Source of the DNA: Pseudomonadota bacterium
GTDB taxonomy: Bacteria; Myxococcota; Polyangia; Polyangiales; Polyangiaceae
Length of the DNA stretch: 8,602 bases
Assembly: GCA_023419055.1 (NCBI GenBank)
Contig: JAEZYO010000639.1
Span: forward strand, 1-8,602
Direction: 5' to 3'
The position numbers and the translations under genes were made by a program. This document shows, piece by piece, positions 1-6,042 of this stretch; within the stretch, counting starts at the first letter, position 1, and every line of letters begins with the position of its first letter. The notes beneath the pieces are model-generated. The model made no database searches and was not told the DNA's origin. It worked only from the letters and a program-made list of their open reading frames with translations.

Positions 1-1
1 G

Positions 2-1975
2 GTAGCGGCGGAGCTCTACCTCGAGCGCGACACCAAGGAAGACGCGATGCAGGCCCTGGCAAAGCTCCAGGTCTGCTTCCAAGCCGACCCGCGCAACCTC
101 GATACGCTCGGTCTCCTCGCGCGTGCCTTCAACGGCATCGAACAGGAAGCGAAGGCGCTCGAGGTGTACAAGGAGATGGCGCGCATCGCGCGCGAGCAGA
201 ACAAGGCGGACCTCTTCGCCCAGCTGCTCACGCACCTGAAGCAGATCGCGCCCAACGACGACCAGGTGCGCGCCCTCGACACGTTGCGGCCCCCCGGCGC
301 GAGCGTCGCGCCGCCGAGCGCAGCGCCCGTCGCAGCGGCGAGCGTGGCGCCGCCGAGCACGGTGGTCGTGGCGGACGCGGACGTCGAGCTCATCGAAGAA
401 GACTCCGCGGTCGAGATCCCGCTCGTGCAGCAGGCACGGCCTGCGCTCGTGACGGCGCCGGACGTCGTCGTCGTCAACGAGCAGCAGCTCGAGGCCGCCG
501 AGGAGCTGCTCGATCCGAGCTCGTTCGACGCGCGCGGTCACGCCAAGAAGGCGATCGTCGACGCCGACTCCTTCCGCAAGCTGCGCCTCTTCTCGAAGGC
601 GATCGAGACGCTGCACATCGCGCTCGAGATCGACCCTCGCTCGATCGAGATCCGCGAGAAGCTGCGCGAGGTCCTGATCGAGGCCGGCGATCGCGAAGGC
701 GCCATCGCGGAGACCGTGAACCTCGCCGCTCTCTACGTCGATCGCGGCGAGCTGATCGAAGCCGAGCCGCTCCTGCGCGAGGTGCTCGAGGTCGAACCCG
801 GGCACGAGGCGGCGCTCTCCATGCTCGCGGAGATCGTGCCCGGCGCCGCCGGCGAGATGATCCCGCCGTCGCCTGCGTCCTACGACGCCGACGCGCCCCT
901 GCCGTCCTACGATCTCGAAGAGGTCGGCGCCGAGCAGGCGCTCAGCCGCGTCGGCGCTCCGGCGCGCGAAATGCTCCGGTCCGAAGACTTCCTCTCCGAC
1001 GAGCCCTTCACGGGCGAGGCGCCGCTGCCGGCTTTCCCGCTCTCCACGTCCGACGATCTCACGGCGATCGACGACGTCGAGCCGATCACCGACGTGGACC
1101 TCCTGAGCGGACCCGCCGCAGGACCGAGCGCCTCCGAGATCGAGGTGCTCGAAGGCGTGCTCGAGGAGGCCGAGTTCTTCACGGCGCGCGGCCTCTACGA
1201 AGACGCTCGCACCATCCTGACCGAGCAGCTCGGGCGCACGCCCAATCACCCCCTCGTCCTCGAAAAGCTACGCGAGGTCGAAGAGGCTTCGGCCTCGACC
1301 GGCGCGGGCAGCCAGACCATCGAGCTCAGTATGCTCGGCGCCGCGCGACCGAGCGCGAACCCTGGCTACGACGTCTCGGCGTCGCTCGGGGCGCTCGACG
1401 AGATCGAGCAGCCGCCCGAGAGCGTGGCCGCGGAGTCTGCTCCACGCGCCGTGCAGAACGTCGACGTCGACCAGGTGTTCGCGAAGTTCAAGGCCGGCGT
1501 CCGCGCGCAGGTCACGAACGCGGACAGCGCGACGCACTACGACCTCGGCGTAGCCTACAAGGAGATGGGCATGGTGGGCGACGCCATCAACGAGTTCGAG
1601 GCCGCCGCGCGCGATCCGAGCCGCGAGTGCATGTGCCACGCGATGATCGGCATGATCCACCTCGAGCAGGGCGCGCTCGACCAGGCCGCGGAGAGCTACA
1701 TCAAGGGCTTGAGCGCGACCGAGAAGACGGTCGAGCAGGAGATGAGCCTCTACTACGACCTCGGCAACGTCTACGAGATGAAGGGCAAGAACCAGGACGC
1801 CCTCTACTACTTCCAGAAGATCGCTCGCCGCGACCCGGGTTACCGCGACATCGCCGATCGCATCCAGACGCTCGCGCCGCAGCTCGAAATCGCCGCGCCC
1901 AAGGCGCCGGCCGCCCGCGCCGTCAACGACGACGAAGAGTTCGATCGCGTCTTCGACGATCTGTTCGACAAGTAG
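2..1975 (+). CDS. Large modular TPR protein, 5' end outside the window
   Basis: The reading frame is open from base 2 to a TAG at 1973-1975, and TPR-like helices begin at once, so the true start probably lies upstream. Counting from the internal ATG at 47, TPR-like helix pairs occupy about residues 1-80. A second block lies at 170-265, with recognisable pairs such as LFSKAIETLHIALEIDP. A single unit follows at about 374-412. The best block, at about 490-610, has good TPR consensus (THYDLGVAYKEMG, then YYDLGNVYEMKGKNQDALYYF). Between these blocks are low-complexity Ala/Pro/Val and acidic linkers (80-130, 265-360, 415-475). The C-terminus is strongly acidic and repeats an FD-x-x-FDDLF pattern. 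No transmembrane segment or enzyme motif is visible, so a protein-protein scaffold is the reasonable role. The specific partner is unknown. It runs convergent to all the other genes here. Confidence 0.88.
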   Translation, partial: VAAELYLERDTKEDAMQALAKLQVCFQADPRNLDTLGLLARAFNGIEQEAKALEVYKEMARIAREQNKADLFAQLLTHLKQIAPNDDQVRALDTLRPPGASVAPPSAAPVAAASVAPPSTVVVADADVELIEEDSAVEIPLVQQARPALVTAPDVVVVNEQQLEAAEELLDPSSFDARGHAKKAIVDADSFRKLRLFSKAIETLHIALEIDPRSIEIREKLREVLIEAGDREGAIAETVNLAALYVDRGELIEAEPLLREVLEVEPGHEAALSMLAEIVPGAAGEMIPPSPASYDADAPLPSYDLEEVGAEQALSRVGAPAREMLRSEDFLSDEPFTGEAPLPAFPLSTSDDLTAIDDVEPITDVDLLSGPAAGPSASEIEVLEGVLEEAEFFTARGLYEDARTILTEQLGRTPNHPLVLEKLREVEEASASTGAGSQTIELSMLGAARPSANPGYDVSASLGALDEIEQPPESVAAESAPRAVQNVDVDQVFAKFKAGVRAQVTNADSATHYDLGVAYKEMGMVGDAINEFEAAARDPSRECMCHAMIGMIHLEQGALDQAAESYIKGLSATEKTVEQEMSLYYDLGNVYEMKGKNQDALYYFQKIARRDPGYRDIADRIQTLAPQLEIAAPKAPAARAVNDDEEFDRVFDDLFDK

Positions 1976-2054
1976 CGGCACGAGCTCGGCGAGCCGCCAG
2001 GAACGGACGAACGTCAGCGGCCCTGACCCTCCACGGGCATCCCGGATGCCATGC

Positions 2055-2294
2055 CTCCAAGAGGTGTTCGATACGAATCGGCTCCGCTGTTTCGAAGTCG
2101 TTCCTGATCTCGAGCTCGGGGATCAGCGTGGTGAGCTCGTCGTCGAGCCTCAGCGCCCCTTGCTGCACGAGCCTCAACGCAGCGATGGCCGTGAAGATCT
2201 TCGACAGCGAGCCCACACGAAATCGGGTGGACTCCTCGATGGCGGGTGCATCCGGGAGCTCGGATCGGATCCCTGAATCAGAGGCGTCTCCATC
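2055..2294 (-). pseudogene. Fragment of a class C beta-lactamase-like serine hydrolase
   Basis: About 80 codons on the minus strand encode a clear piece of the beta-lactamase/esterase/D-alanyl-D-alanine carboxypeptidase fold. It contains TRFRVGSLSKIFTAIAALRL, which carries the SxxK nucleophile motif SLSK. This is followed by VQQGALRLDDELTTLIPEL and ending in PIRIEHLLE. Family members usually continue with a His-Thr-Ser-Gly-like turn, a YxN motif and roughly 250 or more further residues; here the match stops after HLLE and the frame runs on as Arg-rich sequence antisense to the TPR gene. Upstream, an in-frame TAG at 2295-2297 cuts off the N-terminus, and the sequence beyond it resembles nothing I recognise. 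Both ends are therefore missing. A GTG at 2214-2216 could start a short ORF, but it would begin at the SxxK motif and cannot make a folded enzyme. I read it as a decayed gene remnant with no visible mobile element beside it. Confidence 0.75.
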
Positions 2295-2298
2295 CTAC

Positions 2299-2312
2299 GC
2301 ACGATGCCGTGC
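2299..2312. other. Short hairpin in the convergent gap
   Basis: A perfect 5-bp stem (GCACG/CGTGC) with a 4-base loop lies about 50 bases past the VOC stop codon. There is no T-tract on either side, so a classical intrinsic terminator is not supported. It could still stabilise the 3' end of the ompH-fabZ-VOC transcript, or be chance in GC-rich DNA. I see no stronger terminator in 1976-2363. Confidence 0.25.
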
Positions 2313-2363
2313 ACAGCACAGCAGCCAAGAACTTCATCGATTGAGCCCTAGGCGTCGCTCGCT

Positions 2364-2795
2364 TCACACGCCGAGGCGGCGCTTCAGCTCTTCGGTCGAA
2401 AGCTCCTCGGTGATCTGCTGGAACGACCAGCGGTGACCGAAGGGATCGCTGATCCAGGCGACGCGCGCGCCGTGCGGCTGTTCGGCGATCGGGCGATCCA
2501 GGACGGCGCCGCCACCCACCGCGCTCGCCACGAGCGCGTCCACGTCTTCGACGTTCACCACGATCGCGACACCGCTGCCGCTCGGCGAAGGGGCGATCGC
2601 CTTGTAAGCGGGGTACTCGTCGGAGAGGTAGAAGACCGCTTCACCGAGTCTCAGCTCCGCGTGACCGATCTTGCCCTCCCAAGGAACGCGCAGGATCTCG
2701 ACGGCGCCGAAGGCGCGCGAGTAAAACTCGATGGCGCGCTCGGCATCCTTCACGGTCAGGTACGGGACGATGGGTTGCCTCTTGGGGTTGGCCAC
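2364..2795 (-). CDS. VOC (glyoxalase/bleomycin-resistance fold) family protein, PhnB-like
   Basis: A protein of 143 residues with the vicinal-oxygen-chelate layout. The first beta-alpha-beta unit has IVPYLTVKDAERAIEFYSRAFGA (residues about 9-31). It is followed by GHAELRLGEAVFYLSDEYP (44-62), which could supply metal ligands at His45 and Glu47. The second half has VNVEDVDALVASAVGGGA and the typical end SDPFGHRWSFQQ (116-127). I chose the GTG at 2793-2795 because AAAGGAGG sits 5 bases before it; the frame stays open further upstream, but that stretch overlaps fabZ and does not look like VOC sequence. It starts 22 bases after fabZ and is probably co-transcribed with ompH-fabZ. VOC proteins include lyases, dioxygenases and antibiotic-binding proteins, and the substrate cannot be read from sequence. 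The pairing with fabZ may be incidental. Confidence 0.88.
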   Translation of the reverse strand: MANPKRQPIVPYLTVKDAERAIEFYSRAFGAVEILRVPWEGKIGHAELRLGEAVFYLSDEYPAYKAIAPSPSGSGVAIVVNVEDVDALVASAVGGGAVLDRPIAEQPHGARVAWISDPFGHRWSFQQITEELSTEELKRRLGV

Positions 2796-2800
2796 GCAAT

Positions 2801-2808
2801 CCTCCTTT
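2801..2808 (-). promoter_or_regulatory. Strong Shine-Dalgarno of the VOC gene
   Basis: On the minus strand AAAGGAGG is followed by 5 bases and then GTG. This decides the start at 2795 against the longer open frame reaching 2873. It is the only near-perfect ribosome binding site in the window. Confidence 0.75.
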
Positions 2809-2817
2809 CCGAACGTT

Positions 2818-3279
2818 TCAGTCGCGATCGATGATGCTGGCGAGCAGCTCGCCGGACGCGCACAGCGTGCCATCGACGGTCGCTTCCCCGCGCAGCTTCC
2901 AGACGTTCGATCGATGCTGGATCACCTCGACGTAGAGCTCGAGTTGATCGCCGGGCGAGACCGTGTGCCGGAACTTCGCCTTGTCGATGCCGAGGAAGTA
3001 CATCTGGCTGCGCGAGGCGTCGAACGGCTCGGACGCGTACGCCAAGATCCCGCCGATCTGGGCGAGGGCTTCGATGATGAGGACGCCCGGCATGATGGGC
3101 CTGCCCGGGAAATGCCCCTGCGTCCAAGGCTCGTTGTTGCTCACGAGCTTGTAGCCGCGGATGCTCTGCTTGGGCACGATCTCCGTGACCCGATCGACCA
3201 TCACGAACGGGTACCGGTGCGGCAAGATCTCGAGGATCTTCGCGCCGGTGATGCGGACGTGCTTGGGCGCGCTGCTCAA
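2818..3279 (-). CDS. fabZ: 3-hydroxyacyl-[acyl-carrier-protein] dehydratase FabZ
   Basis: FabZ dehydrates beta-hydroxyacyl-ACP in the cytosolic type II fatty acid synthesis cycle, including the hydroxyacyl chains shared with lipid A synthesis. The 153-residue product is of normal family length and has a hot-dog fold. It starts with ILEILPHRYPFVMVDRV (15-31), the FabZ signature. The active site is GHFPGRPIMPGVLIIEALAQ (55-74), with catalytic His56 and Glu70. MYFLGIDKAKFRHTVSPGDQL (93-113) is also typical. The start is a TTG at 3277-3279 that overlaps the ompH stop as TTGA. No better ATG/GTG precedes the conserved region and the Shine-Dalgarno is weak, so translation is probably coupled to ompH. 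In many Gram-negative genomes lpxD lies between skp/ompH and fabZ, with lpxA after; here ompH and fabZ are directly fused in the operon and a VOC gene follows. Confidence 0.95.
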   Translation of the reverse strand: MSSAPKHVRITGAKILEILPHRYPFVMVDRVTEIVPKQSIRGYKLVSNNEPWTQGHFPGRPIMPGVLIIEALAQIGGILAYASEPFDASRSQMYFLGIDKAKFRHTVSPGDQLELYVEVIQHRSNVWKLRGEATVDGTLCASGELLASIIDRD

Positions 3280-3893
3280 GGCTTGGGCTTGGGCAGCCCC
3301 GGTGCCGGCGCGGCCGGTGCCGGCATGAGGCTCGGCGCGCCGCTGCTCTTCGGAGCGGCGGGGGCGGCCTCGCCCGTGGCGCCCTGGTTGTAGAGCGTGA
3401 TGACCTGATCGGTGACGTCGAGGTCCGAGCGGACGTAAGGCACCGCCTGCTTGTCGACGACCATGTCGTAACCCTGCTGGGTAGCGACGCGGCGGATCAG
3501 GCCCATGGCCTTCTGGAAGATCGGCTGGGTGAGCTCACCCTGCTTCTTCTGCAGCTCTTTGTTGTAGTCGACGAAGACCTGCTGGAGCTGCACCATCTCG
3601 CGCTGCCACTTGTCGACGCGCTTGGCGAGCGCGGCCTTGCTGAGCACGTCGCGCTGCTTCTCGATGTCGTCGCGCTCCTTGGCGAGCTCTTCCTGCTTCT
3701 TGTCGAGCTCGCGCTGGCGGCTGTCGAAGACCTTCTTCAAGGTCGCCTGCATGCGGAGACCCTCTTCGGTCTCCATGATGGCGCGCTGCGTGTCGACCAC
3801 GGCGATCTTGGACTGGGCGTAGACGGGGAGCGCGAGAAGGAGACCTGCTCCGACGAGACCCAGGAGCCGAGTGGACGAGCGAGACAGAGCCAT
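3276..3893 (-). CDS. OmpH/Skp-family periplasmic chaperone
   Basis: A 205-residue exported protein. Residues 1-26 form a signal peptide: basic start, hydrophobic LLGLVGAGLLLALP, and cleavage after VYA. The mature protein opens with SKIAVVDTQRAIMETEEG, the beta-strand start typical of Skp/OmpH. A long charged coiled-coil helix hairpin runs from about 45 to 120 (for example RELDKKQEELAKERDDIEKQ). GYDMVVDKQAVPYV (141-154) is the usual closing strand. Skp binds unfolded outer-membrane proteins in the periplasm and delivers them to the BAM machinery. After about residue 170 there is an added Ala/Pro-rich tail of some 35 residues ending in KPKP, absent from the short enterobacterial Skp. ATG at 3891-3893 is the start. 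It leads the ompH-fabZ-VOC unit and overlaps fabZ by 4 bases. Confidence 0.9.
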   Translation of the reverse strand: MALSRSSTRLLGLVGAGLLLALPVYAQSKIAVVDTQRAIMETEEGLRMQATLKKVFDSRQRELDKKQEELAKERDDIEKQRDVLSKAALAKRVDKWQREMVQLQQVFVDYNKELQKKQGELTQPIFQKAMGLIRRVATQQGYDMVVDKQAVPYVRSDLDVTDQVITLYNQGATGEAAPAAPKSSGAPSLMPAPAAPAPGLPKPKP

Positions 3894-3899
3894 GCGGAG

Positions 3900-3928
3900 C
3901 CTTTAGCGACCACCGGTCAGTGGGTCAA
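3900..3928 (-). promoter_or_regulatory. Candidate sigma-70 promoter of ompH-fabZ-VOC, almost leaderless
   Basis: On the minus strand TTGACC (3923-3928) is followed by a 17-base spacer and TAAAGG (3900-3905), only 6 bases before the ompH ATG. The -35 matches 5 of 6 consensus bases, but the -10 only 3 of 6. Transcription would start on or next to the ATG. The same AAAGG could instead be a weak Shine-Dalgarno, in which case the promoter lies further up. The spacer also holds GACC-GGT-GGTC, a small inverted repeat. Confidence 0.4.
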
Positions 3929-3930
3929 GC

Positions 3931-3947
3931 CGGGCCCTCGGGGCCCG
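3931..3947. other. Perfect GC hairpin between the lipoprotein gene and ompH
   Basis: CGGGCCC-TCG-GGGCCCG is a 7-bp perfect inverted repeat with a 3-base loop, 32 bases past the lipoprotein stop codon. It would form a stable RNA hairpin ending the upstream transcript. No T-tract follows on the minus strand, so a canonical intrinsic terminator is not shown. It abuts the candidate -35 of ompH, so an operator role is also possible. Confidence 0.45.
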
Positions 3948-3978
3948 CCCAAAATCCCGCATCGACCCCGCCGGCCGG

Positions 3979-5067
3979 CTACTTTTCGCAGCGCTCGGCG
4001 AGCGACGCCTCGGCCTCGGCGAGGCCCATCGGAGCCCCGATCCACTCTCCGTCCGACCAATCCCCGCGAAGCGGCCGCCGGGCGTTCGCGATCGAAACCC
4101 AGTAAAAGAGCTCGAGGACGGTGCCGTCCAAGAAGCGCCTCGGCTCGTAGCGCAGGACCTCGCCGTCGCAGCGGGGCAGCGACGTGAGCCTCGCGGGTGC
4201 TCGACCGAGCCCGCAGGTCTTCTCGAGGAAGCGGTCCACGTTCTCCGGGGCGTCGCCCACCACACCGAGATTTTTCCCCGAGGCGTCGAGGAGGAAGTAC
4301 CAGTCCACCGCGCTCAGGGGCAGCTCCGAGTACGAGTGCCGGTACGCGATCAAGCTCCCCACGAGCGACTTCTTGGCGCACTGCCGGATCACCGAGAAGC
4401 CGTTCGCGTCGGTCACGAAACGGAAGCGCCGCTCCTTGATGTTCACGGAGTAGAGCGCCAGCGAGGTCGCCCAGCCGTCCGTCTGGAAGTACACGGAACG
4501 TCCGTCGGCCGAGAAGGTCGGCGCGAACAGGTGGTCACTCGGGATCAGGCCGGTCTCGCCGTCCGGCAGCTTACCGACGCTCGTGCGAAGATCGACGAGC
4601 AGACGCGCGTTCGAACCGTCGAGGTCCGCGATCCAGAGCTCGTGGTGAGAGCCGTACTCCTCGCGGACGAACGCAAAGCTTGCTCCGTCTGGCGACAGCA
4701 CGAACCCCTCGTCTTCTTCGGCGAGCTCTTGCGCCGATCTGACGAGCGCAAAGAGGTTGTTGTCCGCTTGCGATCTTGGCCGAGGCAGCTCGCCGTCCTC
4801 GGGGGACGCCCCCTCGAGCAGGCGAGCCGCAATCTCGTGCGCGAGCTCCTCGCCAGTCGAAGGTGTGGGTTCGGTCGCCGGAGGCTCGGCAGGTGCGGGC
4901 GGCCGGAATTCGAGCTCGAGAGGAGGAAGCTGCGACGTCAAACCCGCTTCGCGAGGTTCGCTCTGAATCGCAGGGCGAGGCTTTGGCTCCTTCGCTCGCG
5001 GCGGCGCGGCGCAGGCGCCGAAGAAGAAGGCACAGAGGACTAGTCCGAGCTGCGAGCGGATCTGCAT
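3979..5067 (-). CDS. Putative lipoprotein with PD40/TolB-like beta-propeller repeats
   Basis: A protein of 362 residues. The N-terminus MQIRSQLGLVLCAFFFGAC is a lipoprotein signal ending at Cys19 (FGAC lipobox); Ala follows at +2, consistent with the outer membrane under the E. coli rule. Residues 20-75 are Pro/Glu-rich linker. From about 118 the protein has PD40-style strands: GFVLSPDGASFAFVREE, then HELWIADLDGSNARLLVDL, FAPTFSADGRSVYFQTDG and LALYSVNIKERRFRFVTD. These resemble TolB and other propeller proteins, but only two or three units are clear, too few for a full six-blade propeller. The C-terminal part (about 225-362) is unrecognised and has paired cysteines (such as 230, 285, 300, 360) that could form disulphides in the periplasm. 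The ATG at 5065-5067 has no evident Shine-Dalgarno. It lies apart from its neighbours (85 and 97 bases). Function is unknown. Confidence 0.8.
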   Translation of the reverse strand: MQIRSQLGLVLCAFFFGACAAPPRAKEPKPRPAIQSEPREAGLTSQLPPLELEFRPPAPAEPPATEPTPSTGEELAHEIAARLLEGASPEDGELPRPRSQADNNLFALVRSAQELAEEDEGFVLSPDGASFAFVREEYGSHHELWIADLDGSNARLLVDLRTSVGKLPDGETGLIPSDHLFAPTFSADGRSVYFQTDGWATSLALYSVNIKERRFRFVTDANGFSVIRQCAKKSLVGSLIAYRHSYSELPLSAVDWYFLLDASGKNLGVVGDAPENVDRFLEKTCGLGRAPARLTSLPRCDGEVLRYEPRRFLDGTVLELFYWVSIANARRPLRGDWSDGEWIGAPMGLAEAEASLAERCEK

Positions 5068-5082
5068 GGCGTGCGCGCCGAG

Positions 5083-5098
5083 TGCAGCTCGCGTGCCA
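5083..5098 (-). promoter_or_regulatory. Candidate sigma-54 (-24/-12) promoter of the lipoprotein gene
   Basis: On the minus strand TGGCAC-GCGAG-CTGCA matches the sigma-54 consensus TGGCAC-N5-TTGCA with a single mismatch and keeps the invariant GG-N10-GC. It lies 15 bases before the ATG at 5067, giving a very short leader. The match falls in the 97-base gap and not inside a gene, but a chance match in GC-rich DNA is possible. No activator-binding site is recognisable. Confidence 0.35.
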
Positions 5099-5105
5099 CG
5101 CCCTA

Positions 5106-5128
5106 TTTCCCTCGGAAGCGCGAGGAAA
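5106..5128. other. Imperfect hairpin after the CPBP gene
   Basis: TTTC and CTCG pair with CGAG and GAAA, with one bulged base and a 6-base loop, about 40 bases past the CPBP stop. It could be a weak transcript end. No T-tract follows, so this is tentative. Confidence 0.2.
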
Positions 5129-5164
5129 CGGCGTGTTACTGCGGCTCAGGGGCCACAGCGCGTG

Positions 5165-5998
5165 TCACGCCTTGCACCAGGCGCGCTCGACGTTCGAAGG
5201 TTGCTCGAGGATAGGGCGAGCGTGGACCCCGCTGTCCGCGGTAGGTCGACGAGCGCCGAAGGGGCGCACCAGCACCAGGCCGAGCGCGGCGTAGATCACC
5301 GAGTGCACCACGAGCGGCACTTGCTCGGTCGGCAACGCGAGGTGCGAGTTGTTGAGATGCACCGCGACGTGAGCGAGCACCACCACGAGCAAGCTCTGGC
5401 CGGATCGCTCGTGGGCCCAGGTGAAGACGAGGCTGCCCCCCGTGAAGAACAGCGCCATCACGAGGAAAAGTTCGAGCGGGATCCCCTGCGCCACGAACAT
5501 CGGGATGTGCCAGAAGCCCCAAAGGACGCCGAGCAGCCCGCTCGCCGCGAACGCGCCGAAGCGCTTCTGCAAGCGCGGGAGCGCGTAGCCGCGCCACCCG
5601 ACCTCTTCCGCGATCGAAATGATGAAAGCGAACACGACCCGCGAGCCGTCCGGCCAATAAACGATTGGACCGGCGCGCCCCGCCGCTGCCAAGAGCCCCA
5701 GGACCCCCGAAAGGAGCAGCGGAGGGAGCACGACGGCCACCACGTAGACGTGGAGGGGAGCGCGCCACCGCCCGAGCCCCGAGTAGAGCTCGCGCACGGC
5801 AGGCTGACCTCCTTCACGCGCCGTCAGGACGGTCGCCGCGGCGAGCGGCCCGAAAATGCCGAGCATCGCGAACGGTAGGTAACTCTCGAGCGATCCGGGC
5901 AGGAGCCCGCGTCCGGCGAAGACTCCGGGTAGCTGGAGCAGCCACGTGATCCCGAAAGCGAGAGCGAAGAACGAACCCCACGCGCGACCGTGACTCAT
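5165..5998 (-). CDS. CPBP (Abi/Rce1-like) family intramembrane metalloprotease
   Basis: A polytopic membrane protein of 277 residues from the ATG at 5996-5998. Hydrophobic segments start at FFALAFGITWLLQLPGVF and continue through the protein, about seven or eight in all. The CPBP core is present: EEVGWRGYALPRLQ (EExxxR), GFWHIP (the aromatic-xxx-His motif), and HVAVHLNN as the third motif. In Rce1-type enzymes the third motif is usually HxxxN/D; here the fourth position is His, with Asn two and three residues later, so activity is likely but not certain. CPBP proteins are glutamic-type intramembrane endopeptidases; bacterial members serve in peptide maturation, bacteriocin immunity or stress signalling. 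A GTG at 6044-6046 overlapping the preceding stop would add 16 basic residues and couple translation; neither start has a good Shine-Dalgarno. The substrate is unknown. Confidence 0.9.
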   Translation of the reverse strand: MSHGRAWGSFFALAFGITWLLQLPGVFAGRGLLPGSLESYLPFAMLGIFGPLAAATVLTAREGGQPAVRELYSGLGRWRAPLHVYVVAVVLPPLLLSGVLGLLAAAGRAGPIVYWPDGSRVVFAFIISIAEEVGWRGYALPRLQKRFGAFAASGLLGVLWGFWHIPMFVAQGIPLELFLVMALFFTGGSLVFTWAHERSGQSLLVVVLAHVAVHLNNSHLALPTEQVPLVVHSVIYAALGLVLVRPFGARRPTADSGVHARPILEQPSNVERAWCKA

Positions 5999-6042
5999 GG
6001 TCCGCGTTCGACAAGCCGCGCGGACCAGAGTTCCCGAAGAGG

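Noticed and set aside
1268..1981. Minus-strand open frame of 237 codons inside the TPR gene
   Set aside because: Val/Leu/Arg-rich reverse complement of TPR codons, with no recognisable domain and no ribosome binding site.
1976..2363. Insertion sequence or transposon scar around the serine hydrolase remnant
   Set aside because: No terminal inverted repeats, target duplication or transposase-like reading frame can be seen.
2433..3393. Overlapping plus-strand open frames opposite VOC and fabZ
   Set aside because: They are antisense to two well-recognised families and carry no motifs of their own.
3931..3947. Intrinsic terminator after the lipoprotein gene
   Set aside because: The hairpin is perfect, but the T-run on the minus strand precedes it rather than follows it, so it is recorded only as a hairpin.
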